Shown here: positions 8,389 to 16,362 of the stretch, piece by piece | Layout of the letters: every line of letters begins with the position of its first letter | Position numbering within the stretch: the first letter of the stretch is position 1 | Source: Bradyrhizobium rifense | GTDB taxonomy: Bacteria > Pseudomonadota > Alphaproteobacteria > Rhizobiales > Xanthobacteraceae | DNA length: 64,000 nucleotides | Direction of reading: 5' to 3' | Assembly: GCF_008123425.1 (NCBI RefSeq) | Contig: NZ_VSSS01000008.1 | Span: 115,013 to 179,012 of the forward strand | Program-made: the position numbers and the translations under genes | The notes under the pieces: generated by a model | What the model was told of the DNA's origin: nothing | Databases searched by the model: none | The model's input: only the letters and a program-made list of their open reading frames with translations

Positions 8389-8419
8389 GAAAGACCTCCG
8401 GTTGCGCCGGAGGTCTTTC
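8389..8419 (-). terminator. Intrinsic terminator
   Basis: A perfect 13-bp stem (GAAAGACCTCCGG at 8389-8401 against 8407-8419) with a 5-base loop stands 22 bp past the stop of the minus-strand gene at 8442. Confidence 0.7.
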
Positions 8420-8441
8420 CCGCCTCAGATGAAGAGCGTGG

Positions 8442-9170
8442 TCACTCCTCTGATTCCTCCCAATCTTCGTCTTCGCCTTCGTCTTCGTCTTGGTCGCCAA
8501 GGCTATCCACACGCACAACGCGTTTCACGTGGAAATCGCCGTCACTTTCACTTACCCGCGATACGAGCACGGTGAGCCTCGCCCCCTCCTCTTGGTCCAT
8601 TAGCTGGTCGCGGTCAGACGGCTCCAGCCAAAGGGCAAGCGGGACTTTTCCATCTGGAGTCGACGGTGGTTTGTTCGCCGCCGCCATTTGCCTTTGCTTT
8701 TTCTTTTTGCACCATTCGGAGTAGAGCTTCTCGATCCCCTCCTTCTTGAGGGTGGCAGCAGTATCCTTCACAGGCACCTGGCGCTCGCGAAGGAATTCCA
8801 AGGCCCCACACCGCTTCGATGCGAGTTTCCTGGCCTTGCGCGATGACGCACCCGTAGCTTTGGCGACAACCTCGAGAGGCCAATTGAAGGGACCTGACTT
8901 TTTTCGAACTTCCTTCTCCTTCTTCACTGCGCGCACGAACTGTTTCTGCAGCGCTTCGCTATCTAAAAGTTTGACGATGATGCGTTGTGCCGTCTGCAAG
9001 GTGTCGCGGAGCAGAGCTTGATGTCCCTTGTTGGACTTCCTGAACTTGCGTCCGCTGTTGTTGAGTTCCTCCAAAAAACTTTCGATCGTGACAGTCGCCT
9101 TTGGAGTGTTCACTTTGCCGCTCTGCTTGCGTGGGGAGGAAGGAGGGCCACTTTTTTTGCGCTTAGTCAT
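8442..9170 (-). CDS. Hypothetical basic/acidic-tailed protein
   Basis: 242 residues from ATG at 9170. The N-terminus is very basic (MTKRKKSG and repeated Lys/Arg), the middle (about 90-150) is Lys-rich and helical with a KRCGALEFLRERQVPVKDTAATLKKEGI-type segment, and the last 20 residues are almost all Asp/Glu. No known family is recognised. Its start overlaps the stop of the upstream AlpA-like gene by 8 bp, which indicates translational coupling; there is no other clear ribosome-binding site. It probably binds nucleic acid, a guess from composition only. Confidence 0.65.
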   Translation of the reverse strand: MTKRKKSGPPSSPRKQSGKVNTPKATVTIESFLEELNNSGRKFRKSNKGHQALLRDTLQTAQRIIVKLLDSEALQKQFVRAVKKEKEVRKKSGPFNWPLEVVAKATGASSRKARKLASKRCGALEFLRERQVPVKDTAATLKKEGIEKLYSEWCKKKKQRQMAAANKPPSTPDGKVPLALWLEPSDRDQLMDQEEGARLTVLVSRVSESDGDFHVKRVVRVDSLGDQDEDEGEDEDWEESEE

Positions 9171-9378
9171 GGAGAAGCCCCCCAAAAGCAGGAGCATTAC
9201 CAAACCAGCGCGCCTCTTCTTCGATCGAAATCAAGGTACGCTTTCCGACTTTCCTCGGGAGAAGACGACCTTCTTTGATTTCCTTGTAGGCGGTAGTCCG
9301 TCCAATTCCGTTACGGAAACAGAACTGCTCCAAGCTGACGCAATTTCGTTCCGTGTATTCCGACTTGCTCATGGACAT
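9163..9378 (-). CDS. AlpA/excisionase-like helix-turn-helix protein
   Basis: 71 residues from ATG 9378, chosen because GTGGAGAATT precedes it; ATG 9390 and 9372 are alternatives. The sequence has the MerR-like winged helix of AlpA/excisionase proteins: SLEQFCFRNGIGRTTAYKEIKEGRL, then PRKVGKRTLISIEEEARWF. Such proteins act as excision factors or regulators of integrases. It is the first gene of a two-gene minus-strand operon and lies about 680 bp from the tRNA-Glu attachment side of the island. Confidence 0.75.
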   Translation of the reverse strand: MSMSKSEYTERNCVSLEQFCFRNGIGRTTAYKEIKEGRLLPRKVGKRTLISIEEEARWFGNAPAFGGLLHD

Positions 9379-9409
9379 AATTCTCCACACCGCTCGGTCG
9401 AGCGGGAAG

Positions 9410-9609
9410 ATCAGTTTCGGGTGAATCTGAAATTTGAGTGGGCTTAACGGTCGTCCGCTAGCTGCAGGCCTAATGCCTGCCGCGTCCGGCGCGAAGCACC
9501 ATTCGAAACATCAGTCTTCGGTGAATCTGAAATTTGTGGATTCAACGGTCGGCCGCGAGTTGCAGGCATACCGCCTGCCGCGTCGAGCCACGAAGTAGCA
9601 TTCAGCAAC
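9410..9609. repeat. 100-bp tandem repeat, two copies plus a degenerate third
   Basis: Copy 1 starts at 9410 and copy 2 at 9510, both opening with ATCAGT, then GTGAATCTGAAATTTG, AACGGTCG, a hairpin GCAGGC...GCCTGC, GCGTC and CGAAG...CATTC. Part of the unit recurs after 9600 (CATTCAGCAACG, TCTTCG). The repeats lie between the AlpA-like operon and the tRNA, where iterons, recombinase arm sites or a regulatory RNA could sit. Confidence 0.65.
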
Positions 9610-10055
9610 GTCTTCGCGGACACTCGTTGCCTGCAAGGCGGAGCTAATGCAATCCGCCGGCAGAGACATGAAGCCTCGACGTTCTAGTCGTCCAGCGACT
9701 CCGAACGTCTCTCCCAATCAGTTGGCCAGTCTAGGATCAGTTCAATTTCTGTCTTGATCCTAAGAGCCAGACTATCGCGTCAACCCACATTCTACAAGCT
9801 GTATTGCTGGATCCATCTTGCAATTTCTAGAACGTTGATCTTGCGTGAGACGATGCATGAACCGCTCAATCCGAAACGCAAGCCAACTCGTGAAGGGGTT
9901 AAAGCCGCGGAAAATTCGCGCCAAGCTGGAGGCGTTCATTGCCGCTCGGGAACGTCCGCCGAAGAGCGACCACTTTTCAGGTGTTTTGCGTTGAAGAAAA
10001 TTTGAAGAAGCCAATCAAGACTGCGACCAACAATCGCGTAAGACCTTGATTTTGC
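9610..10055. other. Island edge next to tRNA-Glu
   Basis: Lower-G+C DNA between the tandem repeat and the tRNA 3' end. It holds one possible small gene (9857-9994) and otherwise nothing recognised. The other attachment-site copy, a duplicate of the tRNA 3' end, is not present in 1-10055 and must lie left of the window if it exists. Confidence 0.5.
9857..9994 (+). CDS. Possible 45-residue basic protein
   Basis: An ATG at 9857 opens 45 codons rich in Arg and Lys (MNRSIRNASQLVKGLKPRK and onwards, ending FSGVLR). The composition is protein-like and helical, but the ribosome-binding site is weak (GTGAGACG) and no family is recognised. Confidence 0.3.
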   Translation: MNRSIRNASQLVKGLKPRKIRAKLEAFIAARERPPKSDHFSGVLR

Positions 10056-10130
10056 TGGCGCTCCCTAGGGGAATCGAACCCCTGTTTCAGCCTTGAGAGG
10101 GCCGCGTCCTAACCGCTAGACGAAGGGAGC
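10056..10130 (-). tRNA. tRNA-Glu (CTC)
   Basis: Read on the minus strand, GCTCCCT at 10130 pairs with AGGGAGC near 10059; the anticodon loop CTCTCAA gives CTC; the T-arm is AGGGG-TTCGATT-CCCCT; and CCA is encoded at 10058-10056. The 75-nt cloverleaf is complete. Its 3' end faces the accessory region, as expected for an island integrated at a tRNA gene. Confidence 0.95.
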
Positions 10131-10187
10131 GTGAGGGCTAGCCAATAACCTCGAAAGTTGTCCGCCGCAAGGACCCGAACCGTCCTT

Positions 10188-10532
10188 TTAAGGCTCATTG
10201 GCAAATTTCAGCTTTCCGGCCGGCTTGAGCGTGTGCGCATCGAAGGTGCGGATCTCGGTGACCCCGCTGATATCGAGCGTGACCACGAGGCGGTCGCCGG
10301 CTACGCCGGTGGAGACGATTCTGGCGCCCTTCGGCAGGGTGGCGATGACGTCACCCACGGGTTCGGGCGCCCTTCCCTCCGACTTGAAAAGGCGGTAGCC
10401 CACCGCGATCAGGACGGCGCAGATGGCCAGCGCCGAGGTCAACCCCGCGATCAGCATCATCCGCCGCACCCGCGCGAACAGCGCGGCCTGCTCGGGGGTC
10501 GGTTCGGGAACAGCGGTATCAGACGTCGTCAT
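10188..10532 (-). CDS. Hypothetical inner-membrane-anchored protein
   Basis: 114 residues. A cytoplasmic N-terminus (about 25 residues) is followed by one transmembrane helix (MMLIAGLTSALAICAVLIAVGY) and a periplasmic domain of beta character ending in AGKLKFANEP. Small single-pass proteins of this kind sit beside the pseudouridine synthase gene in related genomes as I recall; no function is known. The ATG at 10532 shares bases with the ATG of the divergent neighbour. Confidence 0.7.
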   Translation of the reverse strand: MTTSDTAVPEPTPEQAALFARVRRMMLIAGLTSALAICAVLIAVGYRLFKSEGRAPEPVGDVIATLPKGARIVSTGVAGDRLVVTLDISGVTEIRTFDAHTLKPAGKLKFANEP

Positions 10533-11538
10533 GGATAGCTCAGGCTCAGCGCAACGGTTGGAGGTCGTGGTCGAAGGCGACGAGGGTTCGGCCCGGCTTG
10601 ACCGCGTGCTGGCGGCGCGCCTTCCCGACCTGTCGCGATCAAGGCTCAAAGCCCTGATTCTGGCGGGCGCCGTGAGCGTGAAGGCCACCGCGGTCCGCGA
10701 CCCCGCTTATCACGTCGCATCCGGCGATACGATCACAATCGACGTGCCGGAGGCGGCCCCGCCGGAGCCGAAAGGCGAAGATATCGCCCTCGATATCGTG
10801 TTCGAGGACGACGACATCATCGTCATCAACAAGCCGAAGGGGCTGGTGGTGCATCCCGCGGCCGGGCACGAGACAGGGACATTGGTCAATGCGCTGATCG
10901 CCCATTGCGGCACCTCGCTGTCGGGCATCGGCGGAGTGCGCCGGCCGGGCATCGTGCACCGGCTGGACAAGGACACGACCGGGCTGATGGTGGTGGCCAA
11001 GAACGACCTCGCGCATGCCTCGCTCACCGCCCAGTTCGCCGACCATGGCCGCACGGGGCCGATGCGGCGCGGCTACATGGCGTTTGCGTGGGGGCTGCCG
11101 GGCCGGCATCGGGGCACGGTCGACGCGCCGATCGACCGCCACCCGCATGCGCGGGAGAAGATGGCCGTGCGCCAGGGCGGCCGCGAGGCGGTGACGCATT
11201 GGGAGCTGCTCGAGAGTTTTGCGGGCCGCGATGGCAAGCCGATCGCCGGACTGCTGGCCTGCGAGCTCGAGACCGGGCGCACCCACCAGATCCGCGTCCA
11301 CCTCGCCCATATCGGCCACCCCCTGATGGGCGACGCGGTCTACGGCCCGCATTTCAAGACCAAGGCCAACCAGCTCGGGCCGGAATCGCAAGGAGCTTTA
11401 ACGGCGCTTGGCCGTCAGGCCTTGCATGCTTATCTGCTGGTACTTGAGCACCCCCGGACCGGAGAACTTCTTCACTGGGAGGCGGGTCTGCCGGAGGATT
11501 TGCTTCTCCTGGCGCGCGCTCTGAAAGCGGCGCTATGA
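10531..11538 (+). CDS. rluD: RluA/RluD-family 23S rRNA pseudouridine synthase
   Basis: 335 residues. An S4 RNA-binding domain (about 20-75, with ARLDRVLAARLPDLSRSRLKALI) precedes the pseudouridine synthase domain. Asp146 in HRLDKDTTG is the catalytic aspartate; GRTHQIRVH and GDAVYG are further family blocks. RluD makes pseudouridines in helix 69 of 23S rRNA and is needed for normal ribosome assembly; the exact target here is inferred from family and length. The start codon overlaps that of the divergent gene, so one of the two starts may be misplaced; no good Shine-Dalgarno precedes 10531. Confidence 0.85.
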   Translation: MDSSGSAQRLEVVVEGDEGSARLDRVLAARLPDLSRSRLKALILAGAVSVKATAVRDPAYHVASGDTITIDVPEAAPPEPKGEDIALDIVFEDDDIIVINKPKGLVVHPAAGHETGTLVNALIAHCGTSLSGIGGVRRPGIVHRLDKDTTGLMVVAKNDLAHASLTAQFADHGRTGPMRRGYMAFAWGLPGRHRGTVDAPIDRHPHAREKMAVRQGGREAVTHWELLESFAGRDGKPIAGLLACELETGRTHQIRVHLAHIGHPLMGDAVYGPHFKTKANQLGPESQGALTALGRQALHAYLLVLEHPRTGELLHWEAGLPEDLLLLARALKAAL

Positions 11539-11757
11539 CGCAGGGGCTTTGAGAAAACCCTTACCTTACAAAAAGTTATAGCTGCCACACGGGGACGTGA
11601 CGTCAGCAATCCTTCCCTTTTTGACCCCCGATGGGGTATATTGCGCCTGCGTTGGAAATGACCAACGCGGAACATCGCAGCTACGGCCGGCTTTAACCAA
11701 GCGGTCGTCTGCCTGGCCCGCCGCTATCGGGGGCCTGAACCTTTGGAGGGCTTAACA

Positions 11758-12657
11758 ATGGCCCGTACCGCTGCTTTGCCGGTCCTCAATGGAGAGTCCG
11801 GCCTCTCTCGCTACCTCGGCGAAATCCGCAAGTTCCCGATGCTGGAACCCCAGCAGGAATACATGCTCGCCAAGCGTTGGCGCGAACACGATGATCGCGA
11901 CGCCGCACATCAGCTCGTCACCAGCCATCTTCGGCTCGTGGCCAAGATCGCCATGGGCTATCGCGGCTACGGCTTGCCGATCTCCGAGGTCGTCTCGGAA
12001 GGCAATGTCGGCCTGATGCAGGCGGTGAAGCGTTTCGAGCCCGAAAAGGGCTTCCGCCTCGCCACCTACGCGATGTGGTGGATCAAGGCGTCGATTCAAG
12101 AGTACATCCTGCGTTCCTGGTCGCTCGTGAAGATGGGCACCACCGCGAACCAGAAGAAGCTGTTCTTCAACCTTCGCAAGGCGAAGAGCAAGATTTCCGC
12201 ACTGGACGAAGGCGATCTCCGCCCCGACCAGGTGAAGATCATTGCCAAGCGCCTCGGCGTTACCGATCAGGACGTGATCGACATGAACCGCCGCCTCGGT
12301 GGCGACGCGTCGCTCAACGCACCGATCCGCGACGACGGCGAAGCCGGCGAATGGCAGGACTGGCTGGTCGATAATTCGCCCAACCAGGAAGCCATGCTGG
12401 CCGAGCACGAGGAGTATGATCACCGCCGCGACGCCCTGAACGGCGCCATGGGCGTGCTCAACCCGCGCGAACGCCGCATCTTCGAGGCCCGTCGCCTCGC
12501 CGATGAGCCGATGACGCTGGAAGACCTTGCCGCCGAGTTCGGCGTGTCGCGCGAGCGCGTCCGCCAGATCGAGGTCCGCGCCTTCGAGAAGGTGCAGTCC
12601 GCGGTCAAGGGCGCGATCGCAAGGGCCGAACAGGCCGCGCTGGAAGCCGCGCACTAA
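11758..12657 (+). CDS. rpoH: RNA polymerase heat-shock sigma factor (sigma-32)
   Basis: 299 residues; ATG 11758 follows GGAGG by nine bases. Region 2 is intact (LVTSHLRLVAKIAMGYRGYGLPISEVVSEGNVGLM in part, then the YAMWWIKASIQEYILRSW block). The RpoH box (QKKLFFNLRKAK) sits at about 128-139 and region 4 ends with GVSRERVRQIEVRAFEKVQ. The protein directs polymerase to heat-shock promoters of chaperones and proteases. Bradyrhizobia carry several rpoH genes; which one this is cannot be decided from sequence alone. A terminator follows at 12702. Confidence 0.95.
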   Translation: MARTAALPVLNGESGLSRYLGEIRKFPMLEPQQEYMLAKRWREHDDRDAAHQLVTSHLRLVAKIAMGYRGYGLPISEVVSEGNVGLMQAVKRFEPEKGFRLATYAMWWIKASIQEYILRSWSLVKMGTTANQKKLFFNLRKAKSKISALDEGDLRPDQVKIIAKRLGVTDQDVIDMNRRLGGDASLNAPIRDDGEAGEWQDWLVDNSPNQEAMLAEHEEYDHRRDALNGAMGVLNPRERRIFEARRLADEPMTLEDLAAEFGVSRERVRQIEVRAFEKVQSAVKGAIARAEQAALEAAH

Positions 12658-12701
12658 GCGCAGGCTTCCGCGGCCCACGAATTGGCGGATCGACAAGAGA
12701 C

Positions 12702-12731
12702 AAAAAGCCGACGGCAACGCCGGCTTTTTTT
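12702..12731 (+). terminator. rpoH terminator
   Basis: AAAAAGCCG and CGGCTTTTT arms flank a 10-base loop and continue into a T-run, 45 bp past the rpoH stop. Confidence 0.8.
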
Positions 12732-12848
12732 GTTGTGTGTGTGAGCTGCAGCATGTTCGCGAGAAGCACCGGCGGGGCATCTTGAACGCACGCGACGGGT
12801 CAGCCGACCTACTATCATCGGGCCCGATCCAGAGAACGGACACACGCC

Positions 12849-13190
12849 GTGTCGATCATCCTGCAATCCACCGTCGGCGGCTTCTCCGCCCAGTTCATGC
12901 GCAAGCTTCCGCTGGTCGAGCAGGCCATGCGCGATCACGGCCTCGATCCGTCGGAGTTCGTGATCGCCAAGGATTATGCCTCGACCGCGACGATCCCGAT
13001 CATGGGGCCGTTCTTCTTTAATTACAGCGTGTATTTCGGCGAGGAGACATTCACCGTCACCGAGCCGAACGACATGGTGTTCCTGGACTACTTCCTCAAA
13101 CGCGTGCTCGCCGCAGACGGGCCGCCGGAATTGCCGGAGCAGCCGGGATTGATCCGGCGACTCTTCGGCTGGATGGCCCAGCCGGTGTGA
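12849..13190 (+). CDS. Conserved hypothetical protein
   Basis: 113 residues beginning at GTG 12849. The sequence is soluble, with a FVIAKDYASTATIPIMGPFFF stretch (42-62) and a Pro-rich turn before LIRRLFGWMAQPV at the end. No domain is recognised. Codon use matches the core genome, which supports a real gene. Confidence 0.6.
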   Translation: MSIILQSTVGGFSAQFMRKLPLVEQAMRDHGLDPSEFVIAKDYASTATIPIMGPFFFNYSVYFGEETFTVTEPNDMVFLDYFLKRVLAADGPPELPEQPGLIRRLFGWMAQPV

Positions 13191-13441
13191 GACGCTCGTC
13201 TCAATCACGCTTGTCGCAGGCCGCTTGCTGGTGTATGTGCTGCCGCCCCGGCGCGGCGTCGCGCCTTTTTCGTTCAGCGCTTTCGAGGGAGGCGGCATGA
13301 AAAGCAGATCGATACGTTCTGACCGCAGCCCATCTCTGATCGGCGACCGGTCTTAGACTGAACGCCGCTTCGCGGCTGCTCTCCATTCATTGCATCTGGC
13401 TACGAGGGGCGTGATGCAACACGGCGTCGCGCCGTGTCGTC

Positions 13442-13834
13442 ATGTATTTGCGGTTCGTTACACCGCTCATCCACCCGCACAGCCGCGTGGAGAGCGGCTT
13501 CTTTCGTGCGTCCTGGTACATCCAGCGCAACAACTGTCCGGACTGGATTCGGCAGGAGCTCTCGGACCAGTTCACCTGGTTCGCGGAGCATCTGCCGCTT
13601 CCAGGGCGCATCGCGCGGCATTTCAAGCGGCGCGATTCGATCTGGGGCATTTGCTGGTTCGATCCTCAGGCACGCGAAGCCGTCAGCCGCGCGCGCTATT
13701 GCGCCTGGCTGCTCGAAGAGGGCGGCTTGCCGGTGCGCGCGATTACCACCTCGCGTCAGCGCGAAGTGATCTGGCGCGATGCGCACCAGATCGTCACGAA
13801 GCCTTCCGCCGATCTTCCCAAGGCATTTCCTTGA
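13442..13834 (+). CDS. Conserved hypothetical protein
   Basis: 130 residues, rich in Trp, Arg and His (WYIQRNNCPDWIRQEL, WGICWFDPQAREAVSRARYCAWLLEEGG). No membrane segment or signal peptide. The Trp/Arg-rich pattern and core-like codon use suggest a genuine cytoplasmic protein, but I do not recognise a family. An overlapping longer frame at 13390-13968 is a shadow. Confidence 0.6.
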   Translation: MYLRFVTPLIHPHSRVESGFFRASWYIQRNNCPDWIRQELSDQFTWFAEHLPLPGRIARHFKRRDSIWGICWFDPQAREAVSRARYCAWLLEEGGLPVRAITTSRQREVIWRDAHQIVTKPSADLPKAFP

Positions 13835-13916
13835 ACAGGGGAGGGCTCGGTCGGCCCAGGGATAACGATGAAGTCCGGCACCGGAGGTCTCGGCCTCCGG
13901 TTGTCGGCTCGCCTGC

Positions 13917-14537
13917 TCAATCACCCCAAGTCCGCGCCAGCGTGGCGAGCCAGCAGCCTTCGCAGTAGCGGGCGTCCTTGAAGTCGATCCAGTTGTGGGC
14001 ATAGACGTGGTCGAGCGGGATGCCGTAACGCGCGCGCAGGACCTGGACCAGGATCTTCCAGGCCGCGACCTGTGCCGCGGTCGGGCCGATCGTGACATCG
14101 GGATAATTGCCGGCGAACTCGACGCCGATCGAATTGTCGCGCACGACCTGATGATAGGTGACCGTGTTGTCGATATATTTGTTGTCGTTGCGGTTGGCGC
14201 CGTCGGTATGGGTCGGCACCAGATTGTCCGCGACCGACCAGTAGACCGTGCCGTCGGTCTCGACCCAGACCATCACGCCGCGCCGGGTGGGATTCTTCGA
14301 TTGCTCTTGCGCGCCGCCGCGCGCTGAGCCGATTGGCCCTTCGGTCTGGTGCACGATGATGTTGCGCCAGGCATGGGCGTTGGCGACATCGCCCCATGGC
14401 GCAAGCCAGACGATCTTCAGGCCGGGAATGTCGGGCGTGCCGGTGCTGCGCGCGAGCTTGGTGAGCTCGGCGTCCATTGCGGCGGCAGGAGCAATCAGGA
14501 GAGCGGCGAGAACGGCCGCGAACAGGCGGGACAGCAT
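13917..14537 (-). CDS. Periplasmic N-acetylmuramoyl-L-alanine amidase (Amidase_2)
   Basis: 206 residues from ATG 14537, with a clear signal peptide (LFAAVLAALLIAPAAA) ending near residue 19. The amidase_2 fold is indicated by IIVHQTEGP (first zinc-ligand His), YHQVVRDNSIGVEFAGN in the middle, and YAHNWID (second His) near the C-terminus. Such enzymes cut the bond between N-acetylmuramic acid and the stem peptide in cell-wall turnover. A cysteine pair near the end (YCEGCW) could form a disulfide. Confidence 0.85.
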   Translation of the reverse strand: MLSRLFAAVLAALLIAPAAAMDAELTKLARSTGTPDIPGLKIVWLAPWGDVANAHAWRNIIVHQTEGPIGSARGGAQEQSKNPTRRGVMVWVETDGTVYWSVADNLVPTHTDGANRNDNKYIDNTVTYHQVVRDNSIGVEFAGNYPDVTIGPTAAQVAAWKILVQVLRARYGIPLDHVYAHNWIDFKDARYCEGCWLATLARTWGD

Positions 14538-14574
14538 CACGGAGATCCAACAACGGACCCGAGCGTAGCAGGGT

Positions 14575-15777
14575 TCAGGCGAATTTGCGCACGGCTTCGA
14601 CCGGCTCGGGCGACAGCGGCGGCGCCGGATCATAGACCGCAAAGTCGTTCTTGCCGTTCTTCTTGGCCGCATAAAGGGCGTGGTCGGCGTGGGCGATCAG
14701 CCGGTCCGGGAATTGGCCGATGCTGCGGTCCCATTCCGCAACGCCGATCGAAATCGCAATCGGGATGTCGTTGCCGGAGCAGCCGACGGCATCCTGGCGG
14801 CAGACCTCGAGCACGCGGCGGGCGATCAGTGCGCCTTCGCGCAAGGAGGACGACGGCAGCACGACGCAGAACTCGTCGCCGCCGGTGCGGGCGAGCATGT
14901 CGCCGGGCCTCAGGCGCGTCTGCGCCATCAGGGTGAAGTGCTGGAGGCAGGCATCGCCCGCGGCATGGCCATGGGTATCGTTGATGGTCTTGAAGCCGTC
15001 GAGGTCGATCACAAGCAGCGAGAACGGCTCGCCGCTGCGCTCCGAACGGGCGCATTCCTCCGACAGCCGCTGCAACAGATGGCGGCGGTTGGCCACTCCC
15101 GTGAGATCGTCGAGCAGCGCGAGGTCGGCGACCTCGTTGCGCAAGCGGTCCATCGCCATCAGCAGGAAACCGAAATTGAGCGTCATCGACAGGAAGAGCA
15201 GCACCAGCACCATGACGGCGTGGGTCTGACCGCCCGCCCTCGCCGAGAAATCGTAACCGAGCAGATTGCCGACCGCGCGCATCACGAAGATCCCGATGAT
15301 GGTGAGGATCACGATGCCGGACAGCCGCGCACCTGGACTGATGCGGCCTTCGGGCGGCGACAACAACAGACGCAGCGACAGTGCCAGGGGCAGGCCTTGC
15401 CCAACCGTGTAGCAGAGCATGCGCAGCTGCATTTGGTCGAAGCCGACCATGAAGATCACGACGCCGGCGAGGCTCAGGAGCCCCGTCACGACCATGAGGC
15501 GCAGATGCACCGGCCGGTCATAGAAGCGCTGAATACCCATCGCGGCGAGGCAGCTCGCCGCGATGATGCCGGCGGCGCCGAACAGCAGCGGTGCGGGAGA
15601 ATCGACGAACAGGTGGACGAGCGCCGTCATCGCGCCGGCGGCGCCGACGAAGGCCGATGCCATCCAGTACCGCGCGGCCTCGAATTTCGGATAGGAGCGC
15701 GTCACATAGGCCCAGATCAGGCCGAGCGCCGAGAAGTTGACGACGAAGACCGTCCAAAGCGTCGGTACGTTCAGCAT
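14575..15777 (-). CDS. Membrane diguanylate cyclase (GGDEF)
   Basis: 400 residues from ATG 15777. Six to seven transmembrane helices occupy the first 210 residues, followed by a GGDEF domain. The active site reads TGGDEF and an RPGD inhibitory I-site lies five residues before it, so product feedback is expected. The enzyme condenses two GTP into c-di-GMP and sits in the inner membrane. No EAL domain is present. Nothing shows what the membrane part senses. Confidence 0.9.
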   Translation of the reverse strand: MLNVPTLWTVFVVNFSALGLIWAYVTRSYPKFEAARYWMASAFVGAAGAMTALVHLFVDSPAPLLFGAAGIIAASCLAAMGIQRFYDRPVHLRLMVVTGLLSLAGVVIFMVGFDQMQLRMLCYTVGQGLPLALSLRLLLSPPEGRISPGARLSGIVILTIIGIFVMRAVGNLLGYDFSARAGGQTHAVMVLVLLFLSMTLNFGFLLMAMDRLRNEVADLALLDDLTGVANRRHLLQRLSEECARSERSGEPFSLLVIDLDGFKTINDTHGHAAGDACLQHFTLMAQTRLRPGDMLARTGGDEFCVVLPSSSLREGALIARRVLEVCRQDAVGCSGNDIPIAISIGVAEWDRSIGQFPDRLIAHADHALYAAKKNGKNDFAVYDPAPPLSPEPVEAVRKFA

Positions 15778-16192
15778 GACGCAAGCAGCACGCGCAGCGT
15801 CCCGCCCCCTGTCCCTGGCAGAAGTTCGTCCATGACCCGTCCCTGTGTTCTTGCGGAGGATCATGCGCGGTTGCGCTTAACGGAACCTGACTGCGATCGC
15901 CGAAAGCGCGCCCTTGGTTTTGGATTCATGAACGGCCCGTCTCGCTTATCAGATCGTTAGGCACGTCACCGGCGTGCATCGCAATCGCGTCGACACGCGT
16001 CGCAATGCGGATTCGCGGACCAAAATCACCCGAAAACGCATCTGAGCTGTGGATAACGTAATGACACAGATGTGACAGCGCGGGGCATAGACGCGCGAAT
16101 CTGCTGAGTTTGTCAGCGAGGATGTTGCGAGGCTGGCCCTCCGCCGAGCGATCCTCGTGTCGCGTTTCACCATTAACCCTTAAGAGGATCCT
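15778..16192. other. Intergenic region with a consensus DnaA box
   Basis: No gene is seen. The sequence TGTGGATAA at 16048-16056 is a perfect DnaA box, but isolated. The right end holds the leader of the lysine-rich peptide gene. Confidence 0.5.
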
Positions 16193-16264
16193 ATGGCTAA
16201 GAAAGCGAAGAAGGCGAAGAAGGCGACGAAGAAAAAGGCCAAGAAGGCTGCGAAGAAGAAGTAG
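16193..16264 (+). CDS. 23-residue lysine/alanine peptide (histone H1 tail-like)
   Basis: ATG 16193 follows TAAGAGGATCC (a good Shine-Dalgarno) and encodes 23 residues made only of Met, Ala, Lys and one Thr in a KKA repeat, ending with TAG at 16264. The composition resembles the C-terminal tails of bacterial histone H1-like and HU proteins, suggesting DNA or RNA binding. It has its own hairpin terminators downstream and a long untranslated leader. It could be a free peptide or the remnant of a longer H1-like gene; no upstream coding part is visible in frame. Confidence 0.6.
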   Translation: MAKKAKKAKKATKKKAKKAAKKK

Positions 16265-16280
16265 CGCAGCAAGTTCTTTG

Positions 16281-16357
16281 CCCGGGCGGAGCATGCTCCG
16301 CTCGGGCCTCAGTGAGGTTAAGAGATCGAAAACGGCGGGCGCGAGGCCCGCTTTTTT
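16281..16357 (+). terminator. Two hairpins between convergent genes
   Basis: A palindrome GCGGAGCATGCTCCGC near 16287-16302 is followed by GCGGGC-GCGAG-GCCCGC (16335-16351) and a T-run. The second is a standard terminator for the peptide gene and may also serve the convergent exporter gene. Confidence 0.65.
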
Positions 16358-16362
16358 ATTGC

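Noticed and set aside
14680..15960. 426-codon frame opposite the GGDEF gene
   Set aside because: His/Glu/Arg-rich shadow typical of high-G+C antisense frames; the minus strand encodes a clear diguanylate cyclase.
16048..16056. Replication origin at the DnaA box
   Set aside because: A single box without an AT-rich element or further boxes is not enough.
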